This document shows, piece by piece, positions 1-11,068 of a stretch of 64,000 bases of DNA (the stretch's first letter is position 1; each line of letters begins with the position of its first letter). The DNA is taken from NCBI GenBank assembly GCA_901472505.1, contig LR590468.1:3013501-3077500 (forward strand), given 5' to 3'. A model generated the notes under the pieces. It worked only from the letters and a program-made list of their open reading frames with translations. It was not told the origin of the DNA and ran no database searches. The position numbers and the translations under genes are program-made. This stretch comes from Proteus vulgaris. GTDB taxonomy: Bacteria; Pseudomonadota; Gammaproteobacteria; Enterobacterales; Enterobacteriaceae.

Positions 1-1289
1 TGAATAAACATATCGAGATGGTTGTTCAAGCACTTTCTCAAGCGAAAAAACCACTAATTATCAGTGGTAGTCATGCAGGTAGCGAAGACGTTATTAAAGC
101 TGCTGCCAACATTGCGTTTGCATTAAAAGCAAAAGGTAATGAAGTAGGGCTTTCGTTTGTTGCTGATGATGCAAACAGCATGGGGCTTGCCATGATTAAT
201 GCGCAACCTATTGATAATGCTTTAAAAATTATGCGCAGTGGTCAAGCTGACACCGTTGTTGTTATGGAAAATGACTTATATCGCCATTACGATGCCGACA
301 TGATTGATGATGCGATTGCGAAAGTTGATAACTTAATTGTTATTGACCACCAGCAAACAGAAATTATGGCGAAAGCACATCTGGTTCTTCCTGCATCTTC
401 GTTTGCTGAAAGCGACGGAACAATGGTGAGTCAAGAGGGTAGAGCACAACGTTACTTCCAAGTTTTCGAACCTTCTTTCTATAACAAAGAAGTGGTGATG
501 CATGAAAGTTGGCGTTGGTTAAGTGCAGTTGATTCACAATGGCATGAAAGAACGTTAGATTGGACTCAGTTAGACGATGTGATTGAGCATTGTGCAACAA
601 GTCTTCCTCAGTTTGCAGGCATTGTTGATGCAGCCCCGAATGCGTCATTCCGTATACGTGGTCAAAAACTAGCGCGTGAGCCACATCGTTACAGTGGTCG
701 TACTTCCATGTTGGCAAATGTATCTGTTCATGAACAACGCCAACCAAAAGATATCGATACGCCATTTGCATTCTCAATGGAAGGTAATAACAGCCCAACA
801 GCACCTCGCCAACAAATTCCATTTGCATGGGCTCCGGGTTGGAACTCACCTCAAGCATGGAACAAATTCCAAGCAGAAGTGGGTGGGAGCTTACGCTTTG
901 GCGATCCGGGTGTACGCTTAATCGAAAGTGGTGATAATACACTTGACTACTTCACAGATATTCCTGCGCCATTTAATGCCCAGAAAAATCAATGGATTGT
1001 CGCACCTTACTACCGTTTATTTGGGAGTGAAGAGTTATCGCAACGCGCGGAAGTTATCCAATCTCGTATGGAAACCGCTTATTTGACATTGAGCGAATCT
1101 GATGCACAAGCATTAGCGTTAACTCAAGGTCAGCAAGCGATGTTTACTTATGAAGGTCGTGAATTCACCTTACCTGTGAAAATTAGTGCTCACCTGACTC
1201 AAGGTCAAATCGGCTTGCCGTTAGGTATGGCAGGTATTTCTCCATCGCTGGTGGGTGTATCGGTTCGTCAACTGCGGGGTATTGCATAA
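1..1289 (+). CDS. nuoG: NADH-quinone oxidoreductase subunit G (3' part)
   Basis: C-terminal half of the large peripheral-arm subunit of complex I, which carries electrons along its iron-sulfur chain from NADH. The frame is open from the first bases of the window, so the gene begins upstream; about 429 codons of a roughly 900-residue protein are present. The visible part is the molybdopterin-oxidoreductase-like fold, so the N-terminal Fe-S domain lies outside. The stop codon overlaps the nuoH start (TAATG), as in the enterobacterial nuo operon. The identity rests on this region and on the unbroken nuoH to nuoN order that follows. Confidence 0.95.
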   Translation, partial: NKHIEMVVQALSQAKKPLIISGSHAGSEDVIKAAANIAFALKAKGNEVGLSFVADDANSMGLAMINAQPIDNALKIMRSGQADTVVVMENDLYRHYDADMIDDAIAKVDNLIVIDHQQTEIMAKAHLVLPASSFAESDGTMVSQEGRAQRYFQVFEPSFYNKEVVMHESWRWLSAVDSQWHERTLDWTQLDDVIEHCATSLPQFAGIVDAAPNASFRIRGQKLAREPHRYSGRTSMLANVSVHEQRQPKDIDTPFAFSMEGNNSPTAPRQQIPFAWAPGWNSPQAWNKFQAEVGGSLRFGDPGVRLIESGDNTLDYFTDIPAPFNAQKNQWIVAPYYRLFGSEELSQRAEVIQSRMETAYLTLSESDAQALALTQGQQAMFTYEGREFTLPVKISAHLTQGQIGLPLGMAGISPSLVGVSVRQLRGIA

Positions 1290-2266
1290 TGAGCTGGTTA
1301 TCTCCTGAAGTTACAGAGATTTTACTCACTGTTCTAAAAGCCGTGGTGATCTTGCTTGTCGTGGTCACCTGTGGTGCTTTTATGAGTATGGGGGAACGCC
1401 GATTACTGGGGTTATTCCAAAATCGTTATGGGCCTAACCGTGTAGGTTATGCAGGTTCAGCACAGCTAATCGCGGATATGATCAAAATGTTCTTTAAAGA
1501 GGACTGGATCCCAAAATTTGCTGACCGCTTTATCTTCACCATAGCACCAGTAATTGCGTTTTCATCTTTATTGCTGTCATTTGCCATTGTACCGGTTAGT
1601 TCAACATGGGTTGTTGCTGACTTAAACATTGGTATTTTATTCTTCTTGATGGTTGCGGGTATCGCGGTTTATGCCGTGTTATTTGCAGGTTGGTCAAGTA
1701 ACAATAAATATTCATTGTTAGGTGCAATGCGTGCGTCAGCACAAACCGTAAGTTATGAGGTGTTCTTAGGACTCTCAATCTTAGGGGTTGTTGCTCAAGC
1801 AGGTTCTTTTAACTTGACAGATATTGTGAATTCACAAGCGAATATGTGGAATGTTATTCCACAATTCTTTGGTTTTATTACGTTTGCGATTGCCGGTGTT
1901 GCTGTTTGTCACCGTCATCCATTTGACCAACCAGAAGCAGAGCAAGAGCTTGCGGATGGTTATCACATTGAATATTCCGGTATGAAATTCGGTTTGTTCT
2001 TTGTCGGTGAATATATCGGGATCGTTGCGGTATCAGGTCTTATCGTGACGTTATTCTTTGGTGGTTGGCAAGGTCCTTTCTTACCGTCATTCATTTGGTT
2101 TGCACTGAAAACAGGATTCTTCATGATGATGTTTATTCTTATTCGTGCTTCGTTACCGCGTCCGCGTTACGACCAAGTGATGTCTTTTGGTTGGAAAATT
2201 TGCTTACCGTTAACGCTTATCAATCTGCTGGTAACTGCTGCAGTGATACTTTACAACGCTCAATAA
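1289..2266 (+). CDS. nuoH: NADH-quinone oxidoreductase subunit H
   Basis: Membrane subunit of complex I that joins the peripheral arm to the membrane arm and helps form the quinone chamber. The 325 residues form about eight hydrophobic helices. The strongly conserved acidic loop is visible at about residues 210-235, with the [11 protein letters not shown] segment followed by GYHIEYSG. The start overlaps the nuoG stop, indicating translational coupling. Length equals that of E. coli NuoH. No anomaly is seen. Confidence 0.97.
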   Translation: MSWLSPEVTEILLTVLKAVVILLVVVTCGAFMSMGERRLLGLFQNRYGPNRVGYAGSAQLIADMIKMFFKEDWIPKFADRFIFTIAPVIAFSSLLLSFAIVPVSSTWVVADLNIGILFFLMVAGIAVYAVLFAGWSSNNKYSLLGAMRASAQTVSYEVFLGLSILGVVAQAGSFNLTDIVNSQANMWNVIPQFFGFITFAIAGVAVCHRHPFDQPEAEQELADGYHIEYSGMKFGLFFVGEYIGIVAVSGLIVTLFFGGWQGPFLPSFIWFALKTGFFMMMFILIRASLPRPRYDQVMSFGWKICLPLTLINLLVTAAVILYNAQ

Positions 2267-2280
2267 GGGGTGATTGAACC

Positions 2281-2823
2281 ATGACTTTAAAAGAGTTATT
2301 GACTGGTTTCGGCACCCAGGTACGAAGCATTTGGATGATTGGCTTACACGCTTTCGCCAAACGTGAAACACAGATGTACCCGGAAGAACCTGTCAATGTT
2401 GCACCACGCTATCGTGGACGTATTGTATTGACGCGTGATCCCGATGGTGAAGAGCGCTGTGTTGCTTGTAACTTGTGTGCAGCAGTCTGTCCAGTTGGCT
2501 GTATTTCATTACAGAAAGCAGAACATGAAGATGGCCGTTGGTATCCGGAATTTTTCCGTATCAACTTTTCTCGCTGTATTTTCTGCGGTTTATGTGAAGA
2601 AGCTTGCCCAACAACGGCGTTGCAATTAACGCCGGATTTCGAAATGGGTGAGTTTAAACGTCAGGATCTGGTTTATGAAAAAGACGATCTGTTGATTTCT
2701 GGACCCGGCAAATATCCTGAATATAACTTTTACCGTAAAACAGGTATGGCGATTAATGGCAAAGACAAAGGTGAAGCAGATGATGAAGCTAAACCTATCG
2801 ATGTCAAAAGCCTGTTACCGTAA
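2281..2823 (+). CDS. nuoI: NADH-quinone oxidoreductase subunit I (two 4Fe-4S clusters)
   Basis: Ferredoxin-like subunit carrying the last two 4Fe-4S clusters (N6a, N6b) that pass electrons toward N2 and quinone. Two CxxCxxCxxxC motifs are visible, [11 protein letters not shown] at about residues 60-70 and [11 protein letters not shown] at about 99-109. The 180-residue length matches the family. It lies 14 bases after nuoH, with a GGGG-type ribosome site just before the ATG. Confidence 0.97.
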   Translation: MTLKELLTGFGTQVRSIWMIGLHAFAKRETQMYPEEPVNVAPRYRGRIVLTRDPDGEERCVACNLCAAVCPVGCISLQKAEHEDGRWYPEFFRINFSRCIFCGLCEEACPTTALQLTPDFEMGEFKRQDLVYEKDDLLISGPGKYPEYNFYRKTGMAINGKDKGEADDEAKPIDVKSLLP

Positions 2824-2835
2824 GGAGCGATATTC

Positions 2836-3369
2836 ATGGAATTTGCATTTTACATCGCGGGGCTGATTGCCATCCTTGCAACATTGAGAGTTATCACTCA
2901 TACCAATCCAGTACACGCACTGTTGTACTTGGTGATTTCCTTGATTGCACTCTCTGTGGTTTTCTTCTCGTTAGGTGCCTATTTTGCAGGAGCATTAGAA
3001 ATCATTGTTTACGCTGGCGCCATTATGGTGTTGTTCGTTTTCGTGGTAATGATGCTCAACTTAGGTAAATCTGTCGTTGATCAAGAGAGAAAGTGGCTAC
3101 AACCGAAGTTTTGGATTGGACCTGCACTTTTATCTTTGGCGCTATTAGCGGTGTTAATTTATGCCATTAGTAGTGTCACTCACGGCGAAATTGCTGGAGA
3201 AGTGATTGGCGCGAAAGAGGTCGGTATTAGCTTATTTGGGCCGTATATTCTGGCTGTTGAGTTAGCATCTGTTCTCTTATTGTCTGGATTGATTGTTGCT
3301 TATCACATTGGTCGTGATCAGAGCCATGACGATCTCGTTGAAAACGAAAACGCAGGGGAGCAAAAATGA
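2836..3369 (+). CDS. nuoJ: NADH-quinone oxidoreductase subunit J
   Basis: Small hydrophobic complex I membrane subunit (ND6-like) with about five transmembrane helices in 177 residues. The helix around residues 57-77 ([19 protein letters not shown]) contains the conserved pi-bulge region of this family. A TAAGGAG ribosome site formed at the nuoI stop precedes the ATG by about 11 bases. The 3' end overlaps nuoK by four bases (ATGA), consistent with coupled translation. Confidence 0.96.
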   Translation: MEFAFYIAGLIAILATLRVITHTNPVHALLYLVISLIALSVVFFSLGAYFAGALEIIVYAGAIMVLFVFVVMMLNLGKSVVDQERKWLQPKFWIGPALLSLALLAVLIYAISSVTHGEIAGEVIGAKEVGISLFGPYILAVELASVLLLSGLIVAYHIGRDQSHDDLVENENAGEQK

Positions 3370-3668
3370 TACCTCTTCAACATGGTTTGATCTTGGCTGC
3401 GGTACTGTTTGTGTTAGGTTTTACCTGCTTAGTACTTCGCCGCAACCTGTTGTTTATGTTGATCGGACTAGAAATTATGATTAATGCAGCTGCACTGGCG
3501 TTTGTTGTCGGGGGTAGCTTTTGGGGTCAAACAGATGGTCAGATAATGTATATTCTGGCAATCAGCTTGGCAGCGGCAGAGGCAAGTATTGGTTTGGCAT
3601 TGTTGTTACAGCTTCATAGACATCGCCAAAACATCAATATTGATACAGTTAGTGAGATGCGCGGATGA
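3366..3668 (+). CDS. nuoK: NADH-quinone oxidoreductase subunit K
   Basis: Three-helix complex I membrane subunit (ND4L-like), exactly 100 residues as in E. coli. The conserved membrane glutamates needed for proton translocation fall in the segments [13 protein letters not shown] (about residue 36) and [12 protein letters not shown] (about residue 72). It overlaps nuoJ at its start and nuoL at its end by four bases each. Confidence 0.97.
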   Translation: MIPLQHGLILAAVLFVLGFTCLVLRRNLLFMLIGLEIMINAAALAFVVGGSFWGQTDGQIMYILAISLAAAEASIGLALLLQLHRHRQNINIDTVSEMRG

Positions 3669-5500
3669 ATATACTCTATTTAACCATTCTGCTACCACTG
3701 CTGGGATTTTTACTGCTTGCTTTCTCACGTGGTCGTTGGTCTGAAAACGTATCTGCATGGATTGGTACTGGCTCGGTTGGTTTATCGGCGTTAGTGACAC
3801 TTTGGGTGGGGATGGATTTTTTTGCCAATGGGCAAGAAACTTCTGTTCTGACTTTATGGAACTGGATGTCAGCAGGGAATTTTAATATTCCGTTCACGCT
3901 GGTTCTTGACGGTCTTTCATTAACCATGCTGGGTGTTATTACCGGTGTTGGCTTCCTTATTCATATGTATGCATCGTGGTATATGCGTGGCGAAGAAGGC
4001 TATTCTCGTTTCTTTGCTTATACCAACTTATTTATCGCAAGTATGGTTGTTTTAGTACTGGCTGATAACATGATGTTGATGTATATGGGGTGGGAAGGGG
4101 TTGGTCTATGTAGCTACCTGTTAATTGGTTTCTATTATAGCAATCCTGCTAATGGCGCAGCGGCGATGAAAGCGTTTATTGTAACGCGTATCGGTGATGT
4201 ATTCTTAGCGATTGGTATGTTTATCCTGTTTGACCAATTAGGGACATTGAGCTTCCGTGAAATGGCAGTGCTTGCTCCTGAACAATTAGCAGTAGGCTCA
4301 AGTGTCATTAACTGGGCAATGTTAATGGTATTAGGCGGTGCCGTAGGTAAATCTGCACAGCTTCCATTACAAACTTGGTTAGCGGATGCTATGGCAGGCC
4401 CAACACCGGTATCTGCATTAATTCACGCTGCAACCATGGTTACAGCGGGTGTGTACTTAGTGGCACGTAGCAATGCGCTATTCTTAATGGCTCCAGATGT
4501 GCTGGAATTAGTTGGTATTATCGGTGCAATCACATTAGTTTTAGCGGGTTTTGCTGCGTTAGTACAAACAGATATCAAACGTATTCTTGCCTATTCAACC
4601 ATGAGCCAAATTGGTTATATGTTCTTGGCTTTAGGCGCCCAAGCTTGGGATGCGGCAATTTTCCACTTAATGACTCACGCTTTCTTTAAAGCATTACTGT
4701 TCTTATCAGCAGGCTCTGTGATTATCGCCTGCCACCATGAACAGAATATCTTTAAGATGGGCGGGTTACGTAAGAAGATCCCATTTGTTTATGCTTGTTT
4801 CTTAATTGGTGGTGGCGCATTAGCCGCATTACCATTGTTAACAGCAGGGTTCTTCAGTAAAGATGAAATCTTATGGGGTGCGTACTCAAACGGGCATTTT
4901 AACTTAATGCTAGCGGGGCTAGTTGGCGCATTATTTACGTCACTTTATACCTTCCGTTTGATTTTCATCGTATTCCATGGTGAAACCAAAACCGAAGCAC
5001 ACCAAGTGAAAGGTTTTACACATACTTTCCCATTAGCAGTATTAGCACTGTTATCAACGTTTATCGGTGCGTTAATTACTCAACCGTTAGGTGCTGTTTT
5101 CCCTGAAGGAAACGCATCGCATGATGGTAAGTATGTGTTAGAAATACTTTCTGGTGTGGTAGCGATTGTAGGCGTTGCCATTGCAGCATGGTTATACCTG
5201 AAACAGCGTCAATGTGTTTCTAAGGTTGCCAATACTCGTACAGGTCGTTTCTTCTCAACATGGTGGTTCCATGCTTGGGGATTCGATGCACTGTATGAAG
5301 TGCTGTTTGTCAAACCTTATAAAGGGGCAGCGTGGCTTATCCAAAATGATCCTGTTAACCAATTCTTTAATCTGTTCGGTTATCTGCTTAAAGGTACCAA
5401 TAAAGGATTAAGTTTCAGTGAAAATGGATTAGCTCGTTGGTATGCGGCTTCTCTCGGTTTAGGTGCAGTGCTGGTTATCGCTCTGCTGCTTCTGGTTTAA
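3665..5500 (+). CDS. nuoL: NADH-quinone oxidoreductase subunit L
   Basis: Distal antiporter-like proton-pumping subunit of complex I, 611 residues. The conserved glutamate of the proton channel is E144 in [12 protein letters not shown], and the antiporter core ([23 protein letters not shown]) lies around residues 236-260. The long lateral helix and final membrane helix form the C-terminal 120 residues. The start overlaps nuoK by four bases. Full family length with no interruption. Confidence 0.97.
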   Translation: MNILYLTILLPLLGFLLLAFSRGRWSENVSAWIGTGSVGLSALVTLWVGMDFFANGQETSVLTLWNWMSAGNFNIPFTLVLDGLSLTMLGVITGVGFLIHMYASWYMRGEEGYSRFFAYTNLFIASMVVLVLADNMMLMYMGWEGVGLCSYLLIGFYYSNPANGAAAMKAFIVTRIGDVFLAIGMFILFDQLGTLSFREMAVLAPEQLAVGSSVINWAMLMVLGGAVGKSAQLPLQTWLADAMAGPTPVSALIHAATMVTAGVYLVARSNALFLMAPDVLELVGIIGAITLVLAGFAALVQTDIKRILAYSTMSQIGYMFLALGAQAWDAAIFHLMTHAFFKALLFLSAGSVIIACHHEQNIFKMGGLRKKIPFVYACFLIGGGALAALPLLTAGFFSKDEILWGAYSNGHFNLMLAGLVGALFTSLYTFRLIFIVFHGETKTEAHQVKGFTHTFPLAVLALLSTFIGALITQPLGAVFPEGNASHDGKYVLEILSGVVAIVGVAIAAWLYLKQRQCVSKVANTRTGRFFSTWWFHAWGFDALYEVLFVKPYKGAAWLIQNDPVNQFFNLFGYLLKGTNKGLSFSENGLARWYAASLGLGAVLVIALLLLV

Positions 5501-5519
5501 TTAAGGGACACATTGCGCC

Positions 5520-7049
5520 ATGTTATTACCCTGGCTAATACTTATTCCCTTCATCGGTGGCCTGCTAAGTTGGCAGGCTGAACGAATCGGCTCGCAAGTT
5601 CCTCGCTGGGTTGCGTTGCTGACGATGGGATTAACACTCGTTATTTCTGTGCAACTATGGTTGCAGGGCGATTATCAACTACTTAGTGCCGATGGAGCAC
5701 CACGCTGGACAGAGTATTACTTTGTACCGTGGATCCCTGCGTTAGGGATCAACATTCAATTTGCACTTGATGGTATGTCATTGCTGATGACTGTTTTAAC
5801 CGCGATTTTAGGTATTTTAGCGGTGCTCTCTTCGTGGGGTGAAAACCAGCCATCACAAGGTGCTTTCCATTTTAACCTGCTGTGGATCTTAGCGGGTGTA
5901 ATGGGGGTATTTTTAGCGACGGACTTGTTCTTATTCTTCTTCTTTTGGGAAATGATGTTGATCCCAATGTATTTCCTGATTTCTTTATGGGGACACAAAG
6001 GAAGTAGCGATAAAGCACATGTTAGTGCAGCAACAAAATTCTTTATTTATACACAGGCAAGTGGCCTGTTAATGTTGCTGGCCATTATCGGTTTAGCGGT
6101 CGCTTTCTATAGCAAAACAGGTATTTGGACGTTTAGCTATGACACCTTATTGCAAGCACACACAGTATTAGGTGCTGAACTGCAATTTATTTTGATGTTA
6201 GGTTTCTTTGCTGCATTTGCGGTAAAAATGCCAATCGTCCCTGTTCATGGTTGGTTAGCAGATGCACATGCAGAAGCACCAACAGCAGGCTCTGTTGACT
6301 TATCCGGTATTTTGCTAAAAACAGCGGCTTACGGTTTATTGCGTTTTAATTTGCCATTATTCCCAGAAGCATCAGCGTTGCTTGCTCCTGTGGCAATGTG
6401 GTTAGGTTTAATTACCGTATTTTATGCTGCACTGTTAGCATTTCGTCAGACAGATATTAAACGTCTTGCGGCTTACAGTAGTATTTCTCACATGGGCTTT
6501 ATCGTGATTGCGATTTATGCTGGCTCTGTATTGGCTTATCAAGGTGCCATCATTCAGATGATCACTAACGGTTTGTCAGCTGCAGGTCTATTTATCATGT
6601 GTGGCATGCTGTATGAACGCTTAGGTACGCGTGATATGAATCAAATGGGTGGATTGTGGAAAAGCATTCGTTTCTTACCTGCGTTTTCACTGTTCTTTGC
6701 GGTAGCTTCTTTAGGGATGCCAGGAACAGGTAATTTCGTCGGCGAGTTTATGATCCTGTTTGGTACTTATGGCAACTTTAAGCTGATCACCATTATTTCG
6801 GTCTTTGGTTTAGTCTTCGCATCTGTTTACGCGTTGTGGATGATGCAACAGGCTTACTACGGTTCACCGAAAACAGCTGAAAGAACCTATAAAGGGTTGG
6901 ATCTGAGAGAATTCTTTATTCTGATCACGTTGGTGGTTTTACTGGTTATTTTAGGCTTCTTCCCACAACCAGTGTTAGACACCTCAGCATCAGCGATGGA
7001 AAATCTCCAGACTTGGTATTCCGCTTCTATTTCAACAGTAAGGCCGTAA
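5520..7049 (+). CDS. nuoM: NADH-quinone oxidoreductase subunit M
   Basis: Second antiporter-like proton-pumping subunit, 509 residues and strongly hydrophobic. The key membrane glutamate E144 occurs in FFFWEMMLIPMYF. The central helix containing HGWLADAHAEAPTAGSVDL is typical of the family. It starts 19 bases after the nuoL stop, just after a run containing AAGGGA that can act as the ribosome site, and ends six bases before nuoN. Confidence 0.97.
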   Translation: MLLPWLILIPFIGGLLSWQAERIGSQVPRWVALLTMGLTLVISVQLWLQGDYQLLSADGAPRWTEYYFVPWIPALGINIQFALDGMSLLMTVLTAILGILAVLSSWGENQPSQGAFHFNLLWILAGVMGVFLATDLFLFFFFWEMMLIPMYFLISLWGHKGSSDKAHVSAATKFFIYTQASGLLMLLAIIGLAVAFYSKTGIWTFSYDTLLQAHTVLGAELQFILMLGFFAAFAVKMPIVPVHGWLADAHAEAPTAGSVDLSGILLKTAAYGLLRFNLPLFPEASALLAPVAMWLGLITVFYAALLAFRQTDIKRLAAYSSISHMGFIVIAIYAGSVLAYQGAIIQMITNGLSAAGLFIMCGMLYERLGTRDMNQMGGLWKSIRFLPAFSLFFAVASLGMPGTGNFVGEFMILFGTYGNFKLITIISVFGLVFASVYALWMMQQAYYGSPKTAERTYKGLDLREFFILITLVVLLVILGFFPQPVLDTSASAMENLQTWYSASISTVRP

Positions 7050-7055
7050 TTCGCC

Positions 7056-8525
7056 ATGACAATAACTCTTGAACAATTGATCGCAATGCTACCGCTATTA
7101 ATCGTCGGATTGACGGTGGTGGTTGTAATGCTGTCCATTGCGTGGCGACGCGATCATTTCACCATTGCCACTTTGACAGCAACGGGTTTCATCATTGCGC
7201 TGGGATCACTCTATTACGTTAATGCATTAGGTGTAGTGGATGTGACCACGCTTTACCATGTTGATGGATACTCTAGCTTCTTTACTGCACTTGTTATTCT
7301 TTCTGGTCTTGGAACTATCGCTTTTGCTTATCCTTGGTTAGAAGGTTATCAAGATAACAAAGAAGAATTTTATTTGCTGATTGCGATTGCCGTAATCGGA
7401 GGGATTTTACTCTCTTCAGCTCACCATTTCGCATCGATGTTTATTGGTATCGAATTACTGACATTGCCACTATTTGGTCTTATCGGTTATGCGTTCCAAC
7501 AACGTCCATCACTGGAAGCGGGTATCAAATACATGCTGCTTTCAGCGGCAGCATCTTCCTTCTTACTGTTTGGTATGGCTCTTCTCTATGCAGAAGCAGG
7601 AAACCTCTCCTTTACTGCTATGGGACAAAGCTTAAGTGATAGCAATATCCATAAACCATTAGTGCTTGCAGGCTTAGGCATGATGTTGGTGGGAATTGGG
7701 TTTAAATTATCTTTATTCCCATTCCAGTTATGGACACCTGATGTTTATCAAGGTGCACCAGCACCAACAGGGGCATTCTTAGCCACTGCAAGTAAAATTG
7801 GTATTTTTGCAGTTGTGATGCGTTTATTCCTAGAAGCGCCAGCGGCGGATAGTGAAACCTTGCGTATGATCTTAGGTTTCATGGCGATTGCCTCTATCTT
7901 GTTTGGTAATATTATGGCGTTAACGCAAAAAAGTGTGAAACGTTTACTAGGCTACTCTTCTGTATCCCATCTCGGTTATTTGCTAGTGGCATTAATTGTA
8001 TTGCAATATAGCCCTATCTTAGCTCAAGAAACGGCTGAGATTTATTTAGCCGGTTACTTATTTGCAAGTTTAGGGGCATTTGGAGCCATTGCGGTAGCTT
8101 CAAGTCCGTACCGCGAGCGTGAGATGGATTCATTAGAAGATTACCGTGGATTATTCTGGCGCCGTCCTGCGGTTGCTGTGGTTATGTCACTGATGATGTT
8201 ATCACTGGCAGGTGTACCAATTACTTTAGGTTTCATTGGTAAACTGTATGTGATTATTGCAGGTATTAACTCAAGCTTATGGTGGTTAACAGGTATGGTC
8301 GTGTTAGGTAGTGCGATCGGGTTATTCTACTATTTGCGTGCCGCTGCTATTGTCTTCTTACGTAAACCAGACAATGACAATACGCCTGCAATTGCCACAA
8401 CATCACAAAATATGGCGACATTTGTTGCATTAATCTGTGCAATTGTTGTTGTCGCATTAGGTGTATGGCCACAACCGCTTATTGAATTGACAAATTTTGC
8501 GATTATTGCGCCCGTCGTAAATTAA
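7056..8525 (+). CDS. nuoN: NADH-quinone oxidoreductase subunit N
   Basis: Third antiporter-like subunit and last gene of the nuo operon, 489 residues. Conserved features include [20 protein letters not shown] and the lysine-containing [16 protein letters not shown] helix. It is followed within about 30 bases by a strong intrinsic terminator, marking the operon end. The neighbour beyond is convergent, so nuo transcription stops here. Confidence 0.97.
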   Translation: MTITLEQLIAMLPLLIVGLTVVVVMLSIAWRRDHFTIATLTATGFIIALGSLYYVNALGVVDVTTLYHVDGYSSFFTALVILSGLGTIAFAYPWLEGYQDNKEEFYLLIAIAVIGGILLSSAHHFASMFIGIELLTLPLFGLIGYAFQQRPSLEAGIKYMLLSAAASSFLLFGMALLYAEAGNLSFTAMGQSLSDSNIHKPLVLAGLGMMLVGIGFKLSLFPFQLWTPDVYQGAPAPTGAFLATASKIGIFAVVMRLFLEAPAADSETLRMILGFMAIASILFGNIMALTQKSVKRLLGYSSVSHLGYLLVALIVLQYSPILAQETAEIYLAGYLFASLGAFGAIAVASSPYREREMDSLEDYRGLFWRRPAVAVVMSLMMLSLAGVPITLGFIGKLYVIIAGINSSLWWLTGMVVLGSAIGLFYYLRAAAIVFLRKPDNDNTPAIATTSQNMATFVALICAIVVVALGVWPQPLIELTNFAIIAPVVN

Positions 8526-8551
8526 TCGTAATTATAGAAAATTCAAATAAT

Positions 8552-8582
8552 AAAACGGCTCTTTTTATAGAGCCGTTTTTTA
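8552..8582 (+). terminator. Intrinsic terminator of the nuo operon
   Basis: A 10-bp stem, AAAACGGCTC pairing with GAGCCGTTTT, around a six-base TTTTTA-like loop, ending in a T-run. The A-run on the left arm means it can also act on the opposite strand, ending the convergent xaxAB-like operon. Confidence 0.9.
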
Positions 8583-8586
8583 TGGA

Positions 8587-9634
8587 TTAAATTTCAGTGT
8601 TTTTGATTTGACCTTTATTGCCATAATATAAAGTAAAATCATCTAGGAATGGAAAAATAGGGGTAAGAATTTTTTCTGTTAATAATATATTACTTTTTAA
8701 TTTTGTAAGTTGCGAGTTGATCATTTCCCAATATTTATTTAACAATTCTAACTGTTCAATAAATATCCTTAAAAAAGGATCTATATCGGTTAATTTATAG
8801 TAATGCTTTAATGTAAATAATGTATTTTGTTTCTTATTTTTTAATTGATTAAGTTGCTTTATTTGTGAAAGACAGAGCGCAGTGAGTTGATGGCGAGTTT
8901 CAACAACTCTAGTGTATGAAAAGCCATGATTTAATGTGGAAAATAACTTATTAAGTATTTCTATTAATGAAGATAAAATACTTTTTTTCTTGATTTTCAA
9001 TGTTAAGTGCTTCAATTTCTGATTTTAAAGGAATAGAACCCTTAAAAAGATCGAAAAAGCTCTGTTTGTTTAAAATATCTTCACTTTTTCGTATGATATT
9101 GAGCTCTTGTTTTGTTTTTTCAGCTTCATACTCTAATGTTGAAATATGAGTAGTTAATGTACTGACAAGATTTTCTTTTTCAATAATAAAAGGCATCACT
9201 CTATCATTAACAAACTGTGTTTTGAGTTGATTAATCTCTGATAATAGAAATAAATAATGTTTATCAATGATTTTTTTTGTTTCATCAACTTCATTTAGAA
9301 AGATATCTAATATCTCTTTTTTTTCCTCTTCTAATTTTATTTTTAAACCGATATCGAGTGAGTCTTTTTTTATTTCATTCTCAATTTCGTTAATTATTTT
9401 AAATGTATCATTAAGTAATTTCTGTCTTAGCCTGTTTTTTAAAACAAGTGAGAAATAGATAATGTTCTCTATGTTTTTATTGTTTCTTTCTAAAAATAAA
9501 GTTAATTCATTATTAAAGTCGTTATTCATGTAACATTTATTGTTACTTAAGTAAAGAATATTTCGATAAGCATGAAATAATTTTGTATGTTCAAATAGTA
9601 TTTCAGGTGTTATCTGTTTTTCACTATTATTCAT
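8587..9634 (-). CDS. Xenorhabdolysin-type binary toxin, subunit B-like (one frame break)
   Basis: Second gene of a leftward two-gene unit, 15 bases after the XaxA-like gene, with an AAGGAAA ribosome site. As written the frame breaks near 8982-8988, a run of seven T (seven A on the coding strand). Dropping one base joins a 216-residue N-terminal part to a 133-residue C-terminal part, giving about 348 residues, close to the size I recall for XaxB. The protein is almost wholly helical with long charged coiled coils (residues about 40-190). XaxB partners XaxA in assembling membrane pores in host cells. The assignment rests on size, coiled-coil character and pairing with the better-matching A subunit. 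The break is probably a sequencing indel, but a real phase-off state cannot be excluded. Confidence 0.7.
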
Positions 9635-9649
9635 AACAATTTCCTTTTG

Positions 9650-10861
9650 TTAATTTGATGAATAAAAAGAAGAGAGCGCATTATCAAACGAAGTAAAAAT
9701 TTCTTTTGAATATCCAATAACCATATACCAAGGTGAAATGATTTTTTCTAAATAAATACTAAATTTAATAAGCTCTAACGCATTGTTTATTTTATTAAAG
9801 TTACTTATTGATGCATCTATTTCTGTAATTATGGCTTGCCATACATATTCAATATGTTCAAGTGCTATATTCGTATCTTCTATAAGCTGTTCAATTTCGT
9901 CTAATTCAATATAAAGGGAGTTTAAATGAAGGGATAGGTTAGTATAAATATCTATCTCCTTATTAAGACTTTTTACTTTTTCTATTGATTCATTTCTCTT
10001 TTTACGTATTTTTTCAGCTTTAGCACCAAAAATCCCCCCTGTAATAATAACGCCAATAATACCGGCCGCAAGCCCTGTAAAAGCAAGGCCAACATAATTT
10101 CTATATTCCTCTTTTAATATCTTAATATCTTCAATCAATAAGTCTCTCTCATCAGTAAGAGAGATATTATTACTATTGTAGAATTCATTAATAAGTCTCT
10201 TTTTATTAAGTACTTCATGATATATAGAGTGATGTTGTATATTACTACTGTCTTTCCCTCCCATTATTTTACTTCTAAAAGTAGATAAACTATTTTTTAT
10301 CTTAAGCGTTTTATCTCGTTCAATTTCGATATCTTCTTTCATGCTTTCTAATATATGAATAAGCTGAGTCGAAATCTTTTTATCTTGATCAGTATATTTA
10401 ATTCCTGCTAATTCTTGATCAGAAAGATCATTTATAATAGTCGAAATTTTAACTAATAATGGCATTTGACTAATGAATGAAATGATATTTTCGCCAGTGA
10501 ACGTTATTTCTCTACCGATAATTTCTAAATCAATAGCTTGTTGTTTTATTGCATATTCAATTTTATTCCATTCAAAGGCATGTTCTCGTATTCGAACAAA
10601 AAGAGACAGAATATTATCAGAGGAGAGTTGTTGTATGCTTATTTCATTGTAACCAATAAAATTGACAACATCTTCTAATTTGTAAGGAAGTGAAAGTGCT
10701 TTGTTAATATAAGATTTTATCTTAATCAAATCATGAGAAGTAACAATCCCAGGTAATCGACCATTTTCGATATCTATTCCTAGTATTAAACCGAGTGCAA
10801 CTTTAGGAATATCGGGCGCTTCGATAATTTTATCTACATGTTCATAGGTGGTTGTATCCAT
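9650..10861 (-). CDS. Xenorhabdolysin-type binary toxin, subunit A-like
   Basis: A 403-residue protein with no N-terminal signal peptide, made of long amphipathic helices interrupted by one hydrophobic hairpin at about residues 255-280 (GLAAGIIGVIITGGIFGAK) followed by a basic patch. This layout, the length and the N-terminal motif are those of the alpha-xenorhabdolysin A family (ClyA-like alpha pore formers, first described in Xenorhabdus and reported from other Morganellaceae). A B-type partner follows in the same direction, as in known xaxAB pairs. The ribosome site AGAGAGG lies five bases before ATG. Low GC relative to nuo suggests acquisition. Function is inferred from family resemblance only. 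Confidence 0.75.
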   Translation of the reverse strand: MDTTTYEHVDKIIEAPDIPKVALGLILGIDIENGRLPGIVTSHDLIKIKSYINKALSLPYKLEDVVNFIGYNEISIQQLSSDNILSLFVRIREHAFEWNKIEYAIKQQAIDLEIIGREITFTGENIISFISQMPLLVKISTIINDLSDQELAGIKYTDQDKKISTQLIHILESMKEDIEIERDKTLKIKNSLSTFRSKIMGGKDSSNIQHHSIYHEVLNKKRLINEFYNSNNISLTDERDLLIEDIKILKEEYRNYVGLAFTGLAAGIIGVIITGGIFGAKAEKIRKKRNESIEKVKSLNKEIDIYTNLSLHLNSLYIELDEIEQLIEDTNIALEHIEYVWQAIITEIDASISNFNKINNALELIKFSIYLEKIISPWYMVIGYSKEIFTSFDNALSSFYSSN

Positions 10862-11068
10862 ATAACCTCTCTTATGTATAATGATTTTTTATCTATACAG
10901 CTTTATCTTAGAATGAATTGTTTACTATTTAGGATTTACAGATTAACGCTTCTACTTTGTAACATGAAAAATACAAAACTTTGATAAATGACAAAGGTTA
11001 TAATTAATCAGCCCTTTGATAATTCGTATAGAGACGTATAATCTCCCTTTTAATTAGTTTGTGGGTAT
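10862..11068. promoter_or_regulatory. Divergent intergenic region between toxin operon and menF
   Basis: About 200 AT-rich bases separating the leftward xaxA-like gene from the rightward men cluster, so both promoters should lie here. Several AT-rich -10-like hexamers are present. I see no single operator that I can name with confidence. Confidence 0.4.

Noticed and set aside
364..942. 192-codon minus-strand frame opposite nuoG
   Set aside because: Lies within the well-conserved nuoG coding sequence; its composition is that of an antisense shadow.
8952..9015. Programmed frameshift in the xaxB-like gene
   Set aside because: The run of seven A lacks a clear stimulatory structure, and similar breaks occur in many unrelated genes here; kept only as an alternative.
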